From an uncultured Fodinibius sp. (GTDB lineage Bacteria > Bacteroidota > Rhodothermia > Balneolales > Balneolaceae): 64,000 nucleotides of DNA. The notes below the pieces were generated by a model. It made no database searches. It saw nothing but the letters and a program-made list of their open reading frames with translations, and was not told the DNA's origin. The stretch covers positions 1 through 64,000 of the forward strand of contig CAJXMJ010000004.1 of NCBI GenBank assembly GCA_913056455.1. Reading direction: 5' to 3'. The translations under genes were made by a program, and so were the position numbers. Positions 45,006-53,577 of this stretch are shown in pieces. The first letter of the stretch is position 1. Each line of letters starts with the position of its first letter.

Positions 45006-46133
45006 ATGATCAACGTTTTAGCCGATCAATATCTGTATAATATACAGTCTTATCTACCTGAAAGTGTAAATTTACAACTTTTTGATCCTGCTGAAGGATT
45101 ACCGGGCGAGGTTGAAAAAGCTCATGCCCTTCTCATTCGCACGGTAATCCCCATAAATAAAGAGACACTGCCAAATATTCCAAAGAACTTACGTTTTATA
45201 GGTACTGGTTCATCAGGCACAGACCATGTGGATCGACAATATCTTATAGAAAATAATATTCACTTGGCTGATGCCGCCGGTTGTAACGCTCGATCAGTTG
45301 CTGAGTACATAGCAACATCACTTATACTTTGGACGGAAAAAAGAAACAGAGATTTAACCAGCCTTTCGGTCGGCATTATTGGGATGGGGCATGTTGGCTC
45401 AGAAGTAATCAATATCTTGAATAACATAGAATTACAAACGGTAGCATACGACCCTCCTCGTGACCAACGCGATCCCGACTTTTCAACAGCATACCTTGAT
45501 GAGGTATTGAGTTGTGATATACTAACCTTTCATACACCGCTTAATAAAAAAAGCAAATACCCCACGTATCACTGGTTAGACCAAGAAAAATTGAAAGGAC
45601 GAACATTTGATCTAATTATAAATTCAGCCCGCGGTGGGGTAGTGGACGAAAAAGCCCTGCTCGCCGCAATGAAAAAAGGAATTATCAGAGATATAATTAT
45701 TGACACTTGGGAAAATGAGCCAAAAATTCATCTTGAGACTGCAGGAGCTGCATTTCTAAAAACCCCCCATATCGCAGGGTATTCGGTACAGGCCAAAGAG
45801 AATGCCTCAAAATTTATTGCAGATAAACTGATTAATGTCTTTGAATTAGATTATCCAGTTCAAGCCAACGCAACTGGGAATATCACTTTTAATAAAAACC
45901 TTTCCCAGATTGATTCACTTTCCTCCCTTTTGGCAGAACTTCATCCCATCAAGGAATATGAGAAACAATTAGCAAACATTGTCAGGGATCATCCCGAAAA
46001 ACGGGGGGAACTGTTCAATAAATTACGTGCAGAATTTCCGCTGCGACAGCAATTTGCACAAATTCATCTGCCCAAAATCTACTTCGATCATTTTTACACC
46101 CTAAAAGGGTTGGGATTTTCAGCAATTAACTGA
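45006..46133 (+). CDS. pdxB: 4-phosphoerythronate dehydrogenase
   Basis: A 375-residue NAD-dependent D-2-hydroxyacid dehydrogenase of the PdxB type, the second step of the DXP-dependent pyridoxal 5'-phosphate pathway. Motifs: GTGSSGTDHVD near residue 66, the Rossmann fold SVGIIGMGHVGSEVINIL near 121 (GxGxxG), FHTPLNKKSKYPTYHWLD with a catalytic region near 170-190, IINSARGGVVDEKALL (Arg near 208) and DTWENEPK (Glu) near 240. The C-terminal dimerisation domain of PdxB (residues ~285-375) separates it from generic dehydrogenases. Length equals E. coli PdxB. The stop overlaps convergent tatD by 8 bases. Confidence 0.92.
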   Translation: MINVLADQYLYNIQSYLPESVNLQLFDPAEGLPGEVEKAHALLIRTVIPINKETLPNIPKNLRFIGTGSSGTDHVDRQYLIENNIHLADAAGCNARSVAEYIATSLILWTEKRNRDLTSLSVGIIGMGHVGSEVINILNNIELQTVAYDPPRDQRDPDFSTAYLDEVLSCDILTFHTPLNKKSKYPTYHWLDQEKLKGRTFDLIINSARGGVVDEKALLAAMKKGIIRDIIIDTWENEPKIHLETAGAAFLKTPHIAGYSVQAKENASKFIADKLINVFELDYPVQANATGNITFNKNLSQIDSLSSLLAELHPIKEYEKQLANIVRDHPEKRGELFNKLRAEFPLRQQFAQIHLPKIYFDHFYTLKGLGFSAIN

Positions 46134-46887
46134 TTTTAAAAAGCCGTTTAGCATTTTCATCGGTAATCGATTCCACTTCGTCAACTGACATATCCATCAC
46201 CTCAGCCAAACGCACGGCGGTATATTTTACAAAGGCTGGTTCATTGCGTTTGCCCCGCTTGGGATCCGGCGCCAAATAAGGAGCATCGGTTTCAAGCATC
46301 ATACGGTCAATTGGCAGCTGAGCTACTGCTTTATCCACACCGGCATTTTTAAAGGTGAAAATCCCCCCAATGCCTAACTCCAGTCCCAGATCAATAGTAC
46401 GTTTCCCTTCATCCGAGGACCCGGTAAATGAATGCCAGATTCCTTGTAAACTACCATCCTGCTCTTCCTCAATGATATCAAGCAGATCGTCGGTACTTTC
46501 ACGATTGTGTAATACAATAGGCTTCTGCACTTCTTTAGCTACCCTGCAATGCATCCGCAGGCTTTCTTTTTGCCGGGATTTATAATCCTCACTCCAATAA
46601 TAATCCAATCCTGTTTCACCCACTGCAACGTATTCCGACTGGCTACAGAGGTCATACAGTTTTTGTTCAGATATCCCTTTGCCGTCATTCACACTGGTGG
46701 GATGAATGCCCGCCATTTTATGAAAGGTAATCTCAGGATGTTGAAGCTGATCCATTTTCGGAAGCGAATCCAAGTCGATAGCCGGCAAACAAATATGAGA
46801 TACACCTGCTTGGGCTGCACAATCTAAAACGGCATCAAGATCCTCTTCAAATTGGTCGAGATAAAGATGACAATGGGTATCAATCAC
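46126..46887 (-). CDS. tatD: TatD-family metal-dependent hydrolase
   Basis: A 253-residue TIM-barrel hydrolase of the TatD/YcfH family. Metal ligands: MIDTHCHLYLDQF (HxH at residues 5-7), the motif AVGETGLDYYW (Glu near 93), VLHNRESTDDLL (His near 127), GIWHSFTGSSDEG (His near 153), and MMLETDAPYLAPDPKRGKRNEP (Asp near 203). Members degrade DNA 3'-ends or act as deacylases. The partner and substrate are not shown here. It overlaps the BadF-type kinase gene by 4 bases, indicating coupled translation. Confidence 0.94.
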   Translation of the reverse strand: MIDTHCHLYLDQFEEDLDAVLDCAAQAGVSHICLPAIDLDSLPKMDQLQHPEITFHKMAGIHPTSVNDGKGISEQKLYDLCSQSEYVAVGETGLDYYWSEDYKSRQKESLRMHCRVAKEVQKPIVLHNRESTDDLLDIIEEEQDGSLQGIWHSFTGSSDEGKRTIDLGLELGIGGIFTFKNAGVDKAVAQLPIDRMMLETDAPYLAPDPKRGKRNEPAFVKYTAVRLAEVMDMSVDEVESITDENAKRLFKIS

Positions 46888-47738
46888 GACTGTTGGAGGG
46901 TTGTATCTGAGTGAAAAGTTACCAGTCGATCCATCGGGTTCTTTACAAACAAGCCCGGCTTAAGATTATGTTTATGCAAAATCTCTTTGATTAATTCCTG
47001 ATGGGCATAAGCAACTGAACCAATAAAACGAACTTCGTAATCTGTCGCATCATTATAATTTAGTAAGATACGAGAAATAAAACTCTCGAACCCCTCATAC
47101 AACATTTCTTTGACAAAAGGATGATCGGGATGATCGCCCAAAAATGCCCCATAAGAAGCGACGAACCTACTTTTCTGTTCACCGTCATACAATTCCCTGG
47201 TAATATGATCGAGCGACATATTATAATTTTGTTCGAGATCTTGTTTTAGATCTTCGGGAACCTCAAAACGAAAATATTTATTAATTAGCTTCTTGCCGAA
47301 ATAGCCCGCACTCCCTTCATCCCCCAAAATAAAGGCCAATGAAGGTATATGTTCGACAATTTTCTCTCCATCATAGAGGCAAGAATTGGAACCGGTTCCA
47401 AGGATACAGGCAATACCGGGCTTATTGTGAAAACAAGCTCTTGCTGCCCCTAGCAAATCGTGATACACATTGTTATTGGAATCCGTAAAACAGGAATCCA
47501 GCGCTTCTTTTACAACCTGCTCTTTTTCGTCGCTGTCACACCCCGCTCCGTAAAAGAATACCTCATCAATAGATTCTTCGAGTTTGGGCAATAAGTTTTG
47601 GCGAACAACGTCTTCAATACTATCTGTTGTATGATAGTAAGGGTTTAACCCTTCCGTAAAATGCGTTTCGGTCTCATCATTAACCAGACACCATTCCGTT
47701 TTTGTAGCACCACTATCAGCAATTAGAATACTCATCAT
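46884..47738 (-). CDS. BadF/BadG-type N-acetylglucosamine kinase-like protein
   Basis: A 284-residue ASKHA-fold ATPase of the BadF/BadG/BcrA/BcrD group, of the subtype annotated as N-acetylglucosamine kinase in Bacteroidota. Motifs: ILIADSGATKTEWCLV (phosphate 1) at the N-terminus, ACILGTGSNSCLYDG near 110 (phosphate 2), SLAFILGDEGSAGYFGKKLI near 133, and FIGSVAYAHQELI near 239 (adenosine motif). It likely phosphorylates GlcNAc or a related amino sugar in wall recycling. ATG 47738 and 47735 are both possible starts; the frame's TTG at 47741 is less likely. Confidence 0.85.
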   Translation of the reverse strand: MMSILIADSGATKTEWCLVNDETETHFTEGLNPYYHTTDSIEDVVRQNLLPKLEESIDEVFFYGAGCDSDEKEQVVKEALDSCFTDSNNNVYHDLLGAARACFHNKPGIACILGTGSNSCLYDGEKIVEHIPSLAFILGDEGSAGYFGKKLINKYFRFEVPEDLKQDLEQNYNMSLDHITRELYDGEQKSRFVASYGAFLGDHPDHPFVKEMLYEGFESFISRILLNYNDATDYEVRFIGSVAYAHQELIKEILHKHNLKPGLFVKNPMDRLVTFHSDTTLQQS

Positions 47739-47875
47739 CAATTTTCTTTTATTAATTCCGCGCCAAATCTAAGCAATTTTAGGGTCATCCTACAACCATA
47801 GATCAAAGATAGAGACTATCACAAATTCTACCTATTATTAGTTGCTTTGCAAATGTATAAAAATACTTATTGGGG

Positions 47876-48658
47876 ATGAAACTTACCTATAGCAACTATC
47901 TGAAAATCGATGAGCTTCTGGAGCTACAACAGCTTCAGTCTGATCCGGAAGAGCACGACGAAATGCTCTTTATCATCATTCATCAAACCTATGAGCTCTG
48001 GTTTAAGCAAATTTTACACGAAATGGATAAGCTTCGTGATGATTTAAAAACGGGCAAAACCTGGGCGGCTGTCAAAACGATGAAACGCATATTAACCATA
48101 CTAAAAACGATGGTTGCCCAGATTGATATTCTGGAAACCATGACTCCACTGGAGTTTGAGAGCTTCCGTGGGTTTTTAGATGAAGCCAGCGGATTCCAAT
48201 CAGTACAATTTCGCGAACTGGAAATAGTATGCGGACATCGGTCCGAACACATCCTTAAAGTCCACGAGCATCAACCTCAATACGTCAATCGGATGAAAGA
48301 GCGGATGGCTGAACCTACGCTCTGGGAATGTTTCTGTAAGTACCTTCAGCAAAAAGGGTACGACGCCAAAATGCCGGAGCGTAAACACAAGAATGGGTTA
48401 CTTTATGATCCATCAGAAAAAAACCAGGAAATCTTACTCGATATCATGCAGAACGATCAAGAAACGGCTATGCTCTGTGAGTTGTTTGTAGATTTTGATG
48501 AGGGAATGCAGGAATGGCGCTATCGACATGTTAAAATGGTGGAACGTACTATTGGAAATAAAATGGGTACCGGAGGCTCAAGCGGTGTAGACTACCTCCG
48601 GGAAACGCTGCACCAACGCATATTCCCTGATTTATGGGAAATTCGATCAGAAATTTAA
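47876..48658 (+). CDS. kynA: Tryptophan 2,3-dioxygenase
   Basis: A 260-residue heme dioxygenase converting L-tryptophan to N-formylkynurenine. Family signatures: LTYSNYLKIDELLELQQ (N-terminus), FIIIHQTYELWFKQILHEMDKLRDDL near residue 35, MTPLEFESFRGFLDEASGFQSVQFRELE near 88, the substrate/heme region CGHRSEHI..HEHQP, and HVKMVERTIGNKMGTGGSSGVDYLRETL near 220-248 with the heme-ligand His. The ATG at 47876 is preferred over a TTG two codons before it. kynU follows after 26 bases. Confidence 0.95.
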   Translation: MKLTYSNYLKIDELLELQQLQSDPEEHDEMLFIIIHQTYELWFKQILHEMDKLRDDLKTGKTWAAVKTMKRILTILKTMVAQIDILETMTPLEFESFRGFLDEASGFQSVQFRELEIVCGHRSEHILKVHEHQPQYVNRMKERMAEPTLWECFCKYLQQKGYDAKMPERKHKNGLLYDPSEKNQEILLDIMQNDQETAMLCELFVDFDEGMQEWRYRHVKMVERTIGNKMGTGGSSGVDYLRETLHQRIFPDLWEIRSEI

Positions 48659-48684
48659 AACCATAGCATTAAAAAACTGTTTAA

Positions 48685-49875
48685 ATGTCACACGATATAG
48701 ATCAACTTGCGCAAGAACTGGCTCCCCATTATTCCCACTTTGATGTAGGCAATCGGTTACTTTTTACAGGTCATTCCCATCAAGCCTGGCCCGATATTGC
48801 CAGAGAAGGGCTGCAAGAAGCATTCGATGTTGCAGCTTCTGATGTAGATAACAAATGGGAAGTAGCATTTGAAAAAGTTGAACAATTGCGCAGCTACCTC
48901 CGCAACTTTTACGACGATCCCAACGGGATGTACTGCCTGGGAGAAAACACCCATCACTTGCTGGTATCGTGGCTATCCAGCTTTGACCTGCAGAACAAAC
49001 CGAAAATTATTACGACCGACAGTGAATTTCACTCTATGTCGCGACAGTTAAAACGACTGAAAGAGGAGGGGCTTGAGATCGTTACGGTAGAAGGTCATGC
49101 CGATAATATAGTTGAACAGATTGACAACCAAATCGATGATCGGGTATCGGCCGTAATGCTGTCGCGAGTCTACTTTAACAGTGGAATCATAAATCAATAT
49201 ATCAGTAAAATAGCTGAGATCACCAGAAAGCAGGACATCCCCTTACTGATTGATGATTATCACGGAACAAACGTGGTACCACTTTCTCTTTCCGATGAAA
49301 ACCTCGAGGATTGTTTCGTTCTAATCGGTGGTTACAAATATCTGCAATGGGGTGAAGGAAATTGTTTTTTACGATATCCCAAAGATTGCGAATTACGCCC
49401 TGCAATAACCGGCTGGTTTTCTTCCTTTAGTGAACTTGATGAATCGAAGGAAGACGAAAAAGTATCTTATGCAGATCCCAACCAGCTTTTTGCCAGTGGC
49501 ACTTTTGATTCCACCTCCCAATTCAGAGCGGCTAAAGTTGTAGAGTTTTTCGACAAAATGGGTTTGACTCCTCAGGTACTCTACAAGCAGTATCAAACCC
49601 AAATAACATTACTGCGAAATACCTTTTTAAACAAAGATTTTGATACTGAAGTTATTCAGCTTGCACATCAACAACCGGTCAAGAATATTGGTGGATTCAT
49701 AGCCCTACAATCCCCTTTTGCACGAACTATCAGGGCAAAACTAATGGAAAAAGAAGTTTATACTGATGCCCGGGGCGATATCCTCCGCTTTGGCGTAGCC
49801 CCTTACATAACCACTCAACAGATCAGCAAAGCAATGGATGAGCTGGAAAGTGTAGTCTCCAAAATAAATCCATAG
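48685..49875 (+). CDS. kynU: Kynureninase-like PLP enzyme
   Basis: A 396-residue class V aminotransferase-fold enzyme with features of kynureninase: RLLFTGHSHQAWPDIAREGL near residue 24, DSEFHSMSRQL near 113 (PLP contacts), VMLSRVYFNSGIINQ near 157, LIDDYHGTNVVPLS near 188 (Asp of the pyridine ring), and GGYKYLQWGEGNCFLRYP near 215 with the Schiff-base Lys. The GEGNCFL motif is kynureninase-like. It splits kynurenine or 3-hydroxykynurenine to (3-hydroxy)anthranilate plus alanine. With kynA upstream it forms a partial tryptophan-breakdown unit; the formamidase and monooxygenase are not in the window. Confidence 0.88.
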   Translation: MSHDIDQLAQELAPHYSHFDVGNRLLFTGHSHQAWPDIAREGLQEAFDVAASDVDNKWEVAFEKVEQLRSYLRNFYDDPNGMYCLGENTHHLLVSWLSSFDLQNKPKIITTDSEFHSMSRQLKRLKEEGLEIVTVEGHADNIVEQIDNQIDDRVSAVMLSRVYFNSGIINQYISKIAEITRKQDIPLLIDDYHGTNVVPLSLSDENLEDCFVLIGGYKYLQWGEGNCFLRYPKDCELRPAITGWFSSFSELDESKEDEKVSYADPNQLFASGTFDSTSQFRAAKVVEFFDKMGLTPQVLYKQYQTQITLLRNTFLNKDFDTEVIQLAHQQPVKNIGGFIALQSPFARTIRAKLMEKEVYTDARGDILRFGVAPYITTQQISKAMDELESVVSKINP

Positions 49876-49994
49876 TGTAAGGATTCGCGGCCTAACTGAT
49901 CTTACTAAATAGACTACCGATAAGTTACAAGAATGAATTTTAGGAACATATCTTGGTGATGGGTGGTGCGCTTTAAGATTATGAGAAGATAAAC

Positions 49995-50010
49995 TGACAC
50001 TACGTTGTCA
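49995..50010. promoter_or_regulatory. TGACA-N6-TGTCA dyad upstream of recA
   Basis: TGACACTACGTTGTCA has two 5-base arms. It lies 57 bases before the recA start codon in a 191-base spacer. It could be an SOS-type operator, but its sequence is not a LexA consensus that I can name for this lineage. Confidence 0.35.
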
Positions 50011-50066
50011 TTATTATTTAATATATTGACCGGTGAAAACACAAAAATCTAATTACTCTTTCATTT

Positions 50067-51131
50067 ATGTCTGACAATAAAGATCGCGAAAAGGCACTCG
50101 AAATGGCCATCGGCCAAATTGAAAAACAGCACGGCAAAGGTACGATTATGCGGCTTGGCGATGAAGCCACCCAAGATGTACCAAGCATTTCTACCGGATC
50201 TCTCATGGTAGATTATGCACTGGGCGTGGGCGGTGTTCCGCGTGGACGTGTTACCGAAATTTACGGGCCTGAAGCCAGTGGTAAGACAACACTTGCACTT
50301 CATATTATTGCCGAAGCACAAAAAGCCGGAGGATATGCCGCTTTTGTCGATGCCGAGCATGCTTTCGATCCCCGTTATGCCAAAAACCTGGGAATTAACA
50401 CCGATGAGCTACTTGTATCACAACCTGACAGCGGTGAACAGGCCCTCGAAATTACCGAAACTCTTATCCGATCTGCAGCTCTTGATGTTATTGTTGTTGA
50501 TTCTGTTGCGGCCCTTGTTCCCCGCGCTGAGCTTGAAGGAGAAATGGGAGACTCCCATATGGGGCTGCAAGCTCGTTTGATGTCGCAGGCAATGCGGAAA
50601 ATCACCGGTATCATCAATAAAACCCGCACATCGGTAATTTTCATTAACCAAATTCGTGAAAAAATCGGGGTTATGTTCGGTAATCCTGAAACGACATCCG
50701 GCGGACGTGCTCTCAAGTTTTATTCTTCTGTCAGGATGGATATCCGTCGCATTGGCTCGCTCAAAAAAGGCGACGATATGGTTGGAAACCGTACTAAAGT
50801 AAAAGTGGTTAAGAACAAGGTTGCCCCTCCCTTTAAAGAAGTTGAGTTCAATATTATTTATGGCGAGGGAATTTCGCGCATGGCTGAAATCCTCGATATG
50901 GCTGTTGAGTTTGATATCATTGAAAAACGTGGCAGCTGGTATCGCTATGACGGAGAACCTATTGGTCAGGGTACCGATAATGCCATCGAATTTCTTGAAT
51001 CTGATCCCGAACTTACCGAGAAAATAGAAAAGCAGGTTCGAGAGCAGATGAATCCTTCTGAAGAGAGTGAAAAAGCAGAAGAAAACGGCCAGGAAAAAAA
51101 TGAGGAAGAAGATTCTGACAGCGACGATTAG
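50067..51131 (+). CDS. recA: Recombinase RecA
   Basis: A 354-residue RecA that polymerises on single-stranded DNA for strand exchange and triggers SOS autocleavage. Landmarks: [51 protein letters not shown] (Walker [10 protein letters not shown] near residue 69), VDAEHAFDP near 95, Walker [22 protein letters not shown] near 142, and the L2-region [25 protein letters not shown] near 190-215. The tail is highly acidic ([17 protein letters not shown]), a usual RecA feature. recX follows after 2 bases, so they are co-transcribed. Confidence 0.98.
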   Translation: MSDNKDREKALEMAIGQIEKQHGKGTIMRLGDEATQDVPSISTGSLMVDYALGVGGVPRGRVTEIYGPEASGKTTLALHIIAEAQKAGGYAAFVDAEHAFDPRYAKNLGINTDELLVSQPDSGEQALEITETLIRSAALDVIVVDSVAALVPRAELEGEMGDSHMGLQARLMSQAMRKITGIINKTRTSVIFINQIREKIGVMFGNPETTSGGRALKFYSSVRMDIRRIGSLKKGDDMVGNRTKVKVVKNKVAPPFKEVEFNIIYGEGISRMAEILDMAVEFDIIEKRGSWYRYDGEPIGQGTDNAIEFLESDPELTEKIEKQVREQMNPSEESEKAEENGQEKNEEEDSDSDD

Positions 51132-51133
51132 TC

Positions 51134-51802
51134 ATGGCCGATGAATCAGATCAACAATTACCCGGAGCAATAAGCTCCATCAGCGTTCAAAAAAAGAATA
51201 AAGAGCGCTATTCTATTTTTGTTGATGAGGAGTTTCTGGTCGGTGTTTCTGAGCAGACGCTCCTCAAATTCAACCTTGCCAAGGGGGATACTATTACGCA
51301 TGCTTTACTCAGAAAAATTGAACGTGAAGAGGGACGATTTGCTGTTAAATCATATATGATGAAGCGTCTGGGGAGTCGCGACCACTCTCGGAAAGAATTA
51401 TTTACCAAAGCAATACGCAAAGAATATCCCAAAAATATTATTGAAAACGTTCTTGATGAGCTCGAGGAAAAAGGATATTTGAATGATACCGGGTTTGCTG
51501 AAAAATTTGCGCAAGATAAAAGCCATCTCAATAAATGGGGTCCCAATAAAATAAAAGCGCACCTCTATAAAAAAGGAATTTCGGGCGATGTAGCAGAGCA
51601 AAGCATTCAAAAAGTATTTCAGGATAAAAATATTAAAGAGGTTTTATTACATTTGGTTTTAAAGGGGAAAAGGCGCTTTTTGAGAGAAGAAGACCCCTAT
51701 AAACGAAAGAAAAAAGTGGTCGACCATTTAGCCCGAAAAGGATACCGAGCCTCAAATATCTATAGACACATAGATGAGCTAATGAAAGCTATTGAGCAAT
51801 GA
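51134..51802 (+). CDS. recX: Regulatory protein RecX
   Basis: A 222-residue modulator that caps and limits RecA filaments. Three helical repeats of the RecX fold are seen: VKSYMMKRLGSRDHSRKELFTKAIRKEYP near residue 75, NVLDELEEKGYLNDTGFAEKFAQDKSHLNKWGPNKIKAHLYKKGIS near 105-145, and VVDHLARKGYRASNIYRHIDELM near 195. The N-terminal extension (residues 1-65) holds a beta-rich segment, VQKKNKERYSIFVDEEFLVGV. It begins 2 bases after recA and its stop overlaps the AI-2E gene by 4 bases. Confidence 0.92.
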   Translation: MADESDQQLPGAISSISVQKKNKERYSIFVDEEFLVGVSEQTLLKFNLAKGDTITHALLRKIEREEGRFAVKSYMMKRLGSRDHSRKELFTKAIRKEYPKNIIENVLDELEEKGYLNDTGFAEKFAQDKSHLNKWGPNKIKAHLYKKGISGDVAEQSIQKVFQDKNIKEVLLHLVLKGKRRFLREEDPYKRKKKVVDHLARKGYRASNIYRHIDELMKAIEQ

Positions 51803-52878
51803 ACAATATTACCCTTGAGCGCGTAATAAAATCAATACTGGGACTTGCTGGTATTGCTGTCATCGGATATTTACTATTTAGATACGGTACGCTGGTAGGA
51901 TACGCAATAGTAGCCATGATATTCAGCTACATTCTTGATCCGCTGGTAAATCGGATGCAATCAGCCGGCATGAATCGGACCTTTTCCATCACGCTCACAT
52001 TAAGCGCACTTGGGTTAATCCTCGTATGGATCTCGACCAATGTTATTCCAATTGTTGCAAATCAGATGGTGGAATTGGCCAGCCAGCTGAACATGGAGAA
52101 TATTCAAAGTATTACCCAAAAAATTGAGGGTCGACTAAGCCAAAAGTTTACATTTATTCCTGATAAATTTCTCAGCACCAATATCTCATCGGTGCTCCAA
52201 GAATTATTTGATGTCGGTGAAATCCCCTCTGCGGTTAGTAACATCATCGGCATTTTCACGAATATCTTTTCAGCTGCACTTATTATTCCCTTCGCAACCT
52301 TCTTCTTCTTAAAAGATGGAACTAAAATTCGTCGCGATATACTAAAGTTAGTTCCGAATAAATATTTTGAAACAACACTTAGTCTTATTGATAAAATTGA
52401 AAGTCGTTTAGGGCTTTATTTTAGAGGAGTAATGCTCCAAAGCCTCATTATTGCTTTCACTTCTTGGGTTGGATTATCAATAGTTGGCCTCAATAATTCT
52501 CTTTCCGTGGGTATTGCCGTGGGTATTGCTAACACCATACCCTACTTTGGACCCATTATCGGATACATTTTATCGATTGTAGTTTCTATAATTGAAATTG
52601 GAAATTTTTCTCTGGTCCTACCTTGTATTCTTGCTATACTGGCAGTACAAATCCTTGACAATGTAGTGCTACAACCACTCATCTTTTCGCGCTCTGCCGA
52701 TATTCATCCTGTCGCCATCCTGTTTATTATTATGATCGGTGCCGAAACTGCCGGCATCCTTGGAATGTTAATTGCTGTACCCATAGCAACTATCATCAAA
52801 ATTACATTTAATCAGATTAGCTGGAGCTTCAATAATTACTATGTTTTTAGAGCGGGCAATTCCTCAGAAACAGAATAG
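51799..52878 (+). CDS. AI-2E family (PF01594) transporter-like membrane protein
   Basis: A 359-residue polytopic protein with about seven to eight helices: GIAVIGYLLFRYGTLVGYAIVAMIFSYILDPLV at the N-terminus, LTLSALGLILVWISTNVIPIVA near 68, a soluble loop (100-145), then NIFSAALIIPFATFFFLKDG near 150, ILKLVPNKYFETTLSLIDKIESRLGLYFRGVMLQSLIIAFTSW, the family motif GIANTIPYFGPIIGYILSIVVS near 235 and AVPIATIIKITFN. The family is named after AI-2 exporter TqsA but many members carry other cargo; the substrate is unknown. The ATG overlaps the recX stop by 4 bases. Confidence 0.9.
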   Translation: MNNITLERVIKSILGLAGIAVIGYLLFRYGTLVGYAIVAMIFSYILDPLVNRMQSAGMNRTFSITLTLSALGLILVWISTNVIPIVANQMVELASQLNMENIQSITQKIEGRLSQKFTFIPDKFLSTNISSVLQELFDVGEIPSAVSNIIGIFTNIFSAALIIPFATFFFLKDGTKIRRDILKLVPNKYFETTLSLIDKIESRLGLYFRGVMLQSLIIAFTSWVGLSIVGLNNSLSVGIAVGIANTIPYFGPIIGYILSIVVSIIEIGNFSLVLPCILAILAVQILDNVVLQPLIFSRSADIHPVAILFIIMIGAETAGILGMLIAVPIATIIKITFNQISWSFNNYYVFRAGNSSETE

Positions 52879-52918
52879 AACATCTAAAATCGACTCTTAA
52901 TCTGTCTGCTTTTTTATT

Positions 52919-52926
52919 TATCTTTG
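52919..52926 (+). promoter_or_regulatory. Bacteroidota-type -7 box (TAnnTTTG) before purN
   Basis: TATCTTTG matches the TAnnTTTG -7 element described for Bacteroidota housekeeping promoters. It lies 34 bases upstream of the TTG start of purN in the 81-base spacer after the AI-2E gene. No clear -33 TTG element is present, so support is partial. Confidence 0.35.
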
Positions 52927-52959
52927 CGGGCAAACCGATAACTATCTTGCTCCTTTATC

Positions 52960-53562
52960 TTGATTAATATTGTAGTATTTGCCTCGGGATCGGGCACGAA
53001 TTTTCAAGCTATCATTGATGCTGTCAAAAGCGGACAGATTAATGGACGCATTGTCGGTCTTATTACCAATAAAAAGGGAATTCAAGCTATAGATCGCGCC
53101 CAAAAACACAACATTGATCACCAATACTTAAACCCCTCCGACTTTTCTTCCTATGCCAAGTATATTGAAGCTTTGATCGAGCAACTTGAAAAATGGGATA
53201 CACAGCTTATTGCCCTGGCTGGTTATATGATTAAAATTCCATCTGAGATAATTAACAAGTACGAAGCACGCATTGTAAATATTCATCCTTCTTTATTACC
53301 AAAATATGGAGGAAAAGGATTTTATGGGATGAACGTGCACCAAGCTGTTATTGAAAATGAAGAAACAACATCGGGCTGCACAGTGCATGTTGTTACCGAA
53401 GAATACGACCAAGGACCCATTTTGGGACAGAAAGAAGTTCCGGTAAAGAGATCGGACGATCCCGAATCCCTGGCTCAACGGATATTGAAGGAAGAGCATA
53501 AATTATTTCCCAAAGTAATTGCCAAATTAGCTGACCAAATCAACAAGAAATCTAACCCTTAA
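52960..53562 (+). CDS. purN: Phosphoribosylglycinamide formyltransferase
   Basis: A 200-residue GAR transformylase that uses 10-formyl-THF in purine synthesis. Landmarks: INIVVFASGSGTNFQAIIDAV at the N-terminus (substrate phosphate loop), VGLITNKKGIQAIDRA near 29, LALAGYMIKIPSEIINKYEARIVNIHPSLLPKYGGKGFYGMNVHQAVIENEE (formyl-transfer Asn-His and folate site), and the catalytic Asp in EEYDQGPILGQKEVPV near 150. The start is TTG at 52960; no ATG fits the conserved N-terminus. purH follows after 15 bases. Confidence 0.95.
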   Translation: MINIVVFASGSGTNFQAIIDAVKSGQINGRIVGLITNKKGIQAIDRAQKHNIDHQYLNPSDFSSYAKYIEALIEQLEKWDTQLIALAGYMIKIPSEIINKYEARIVNIHPSLLPKYGGKGFYGMNVHQAVIENEETTSGCTVHVVTEEYDQGPILGQKEVPVKRSDDPESLAQRILKEEHKLFPKVIAKLADQINKKSNP

Positions 53563-53577
53563 TTACACTTTCAAATC

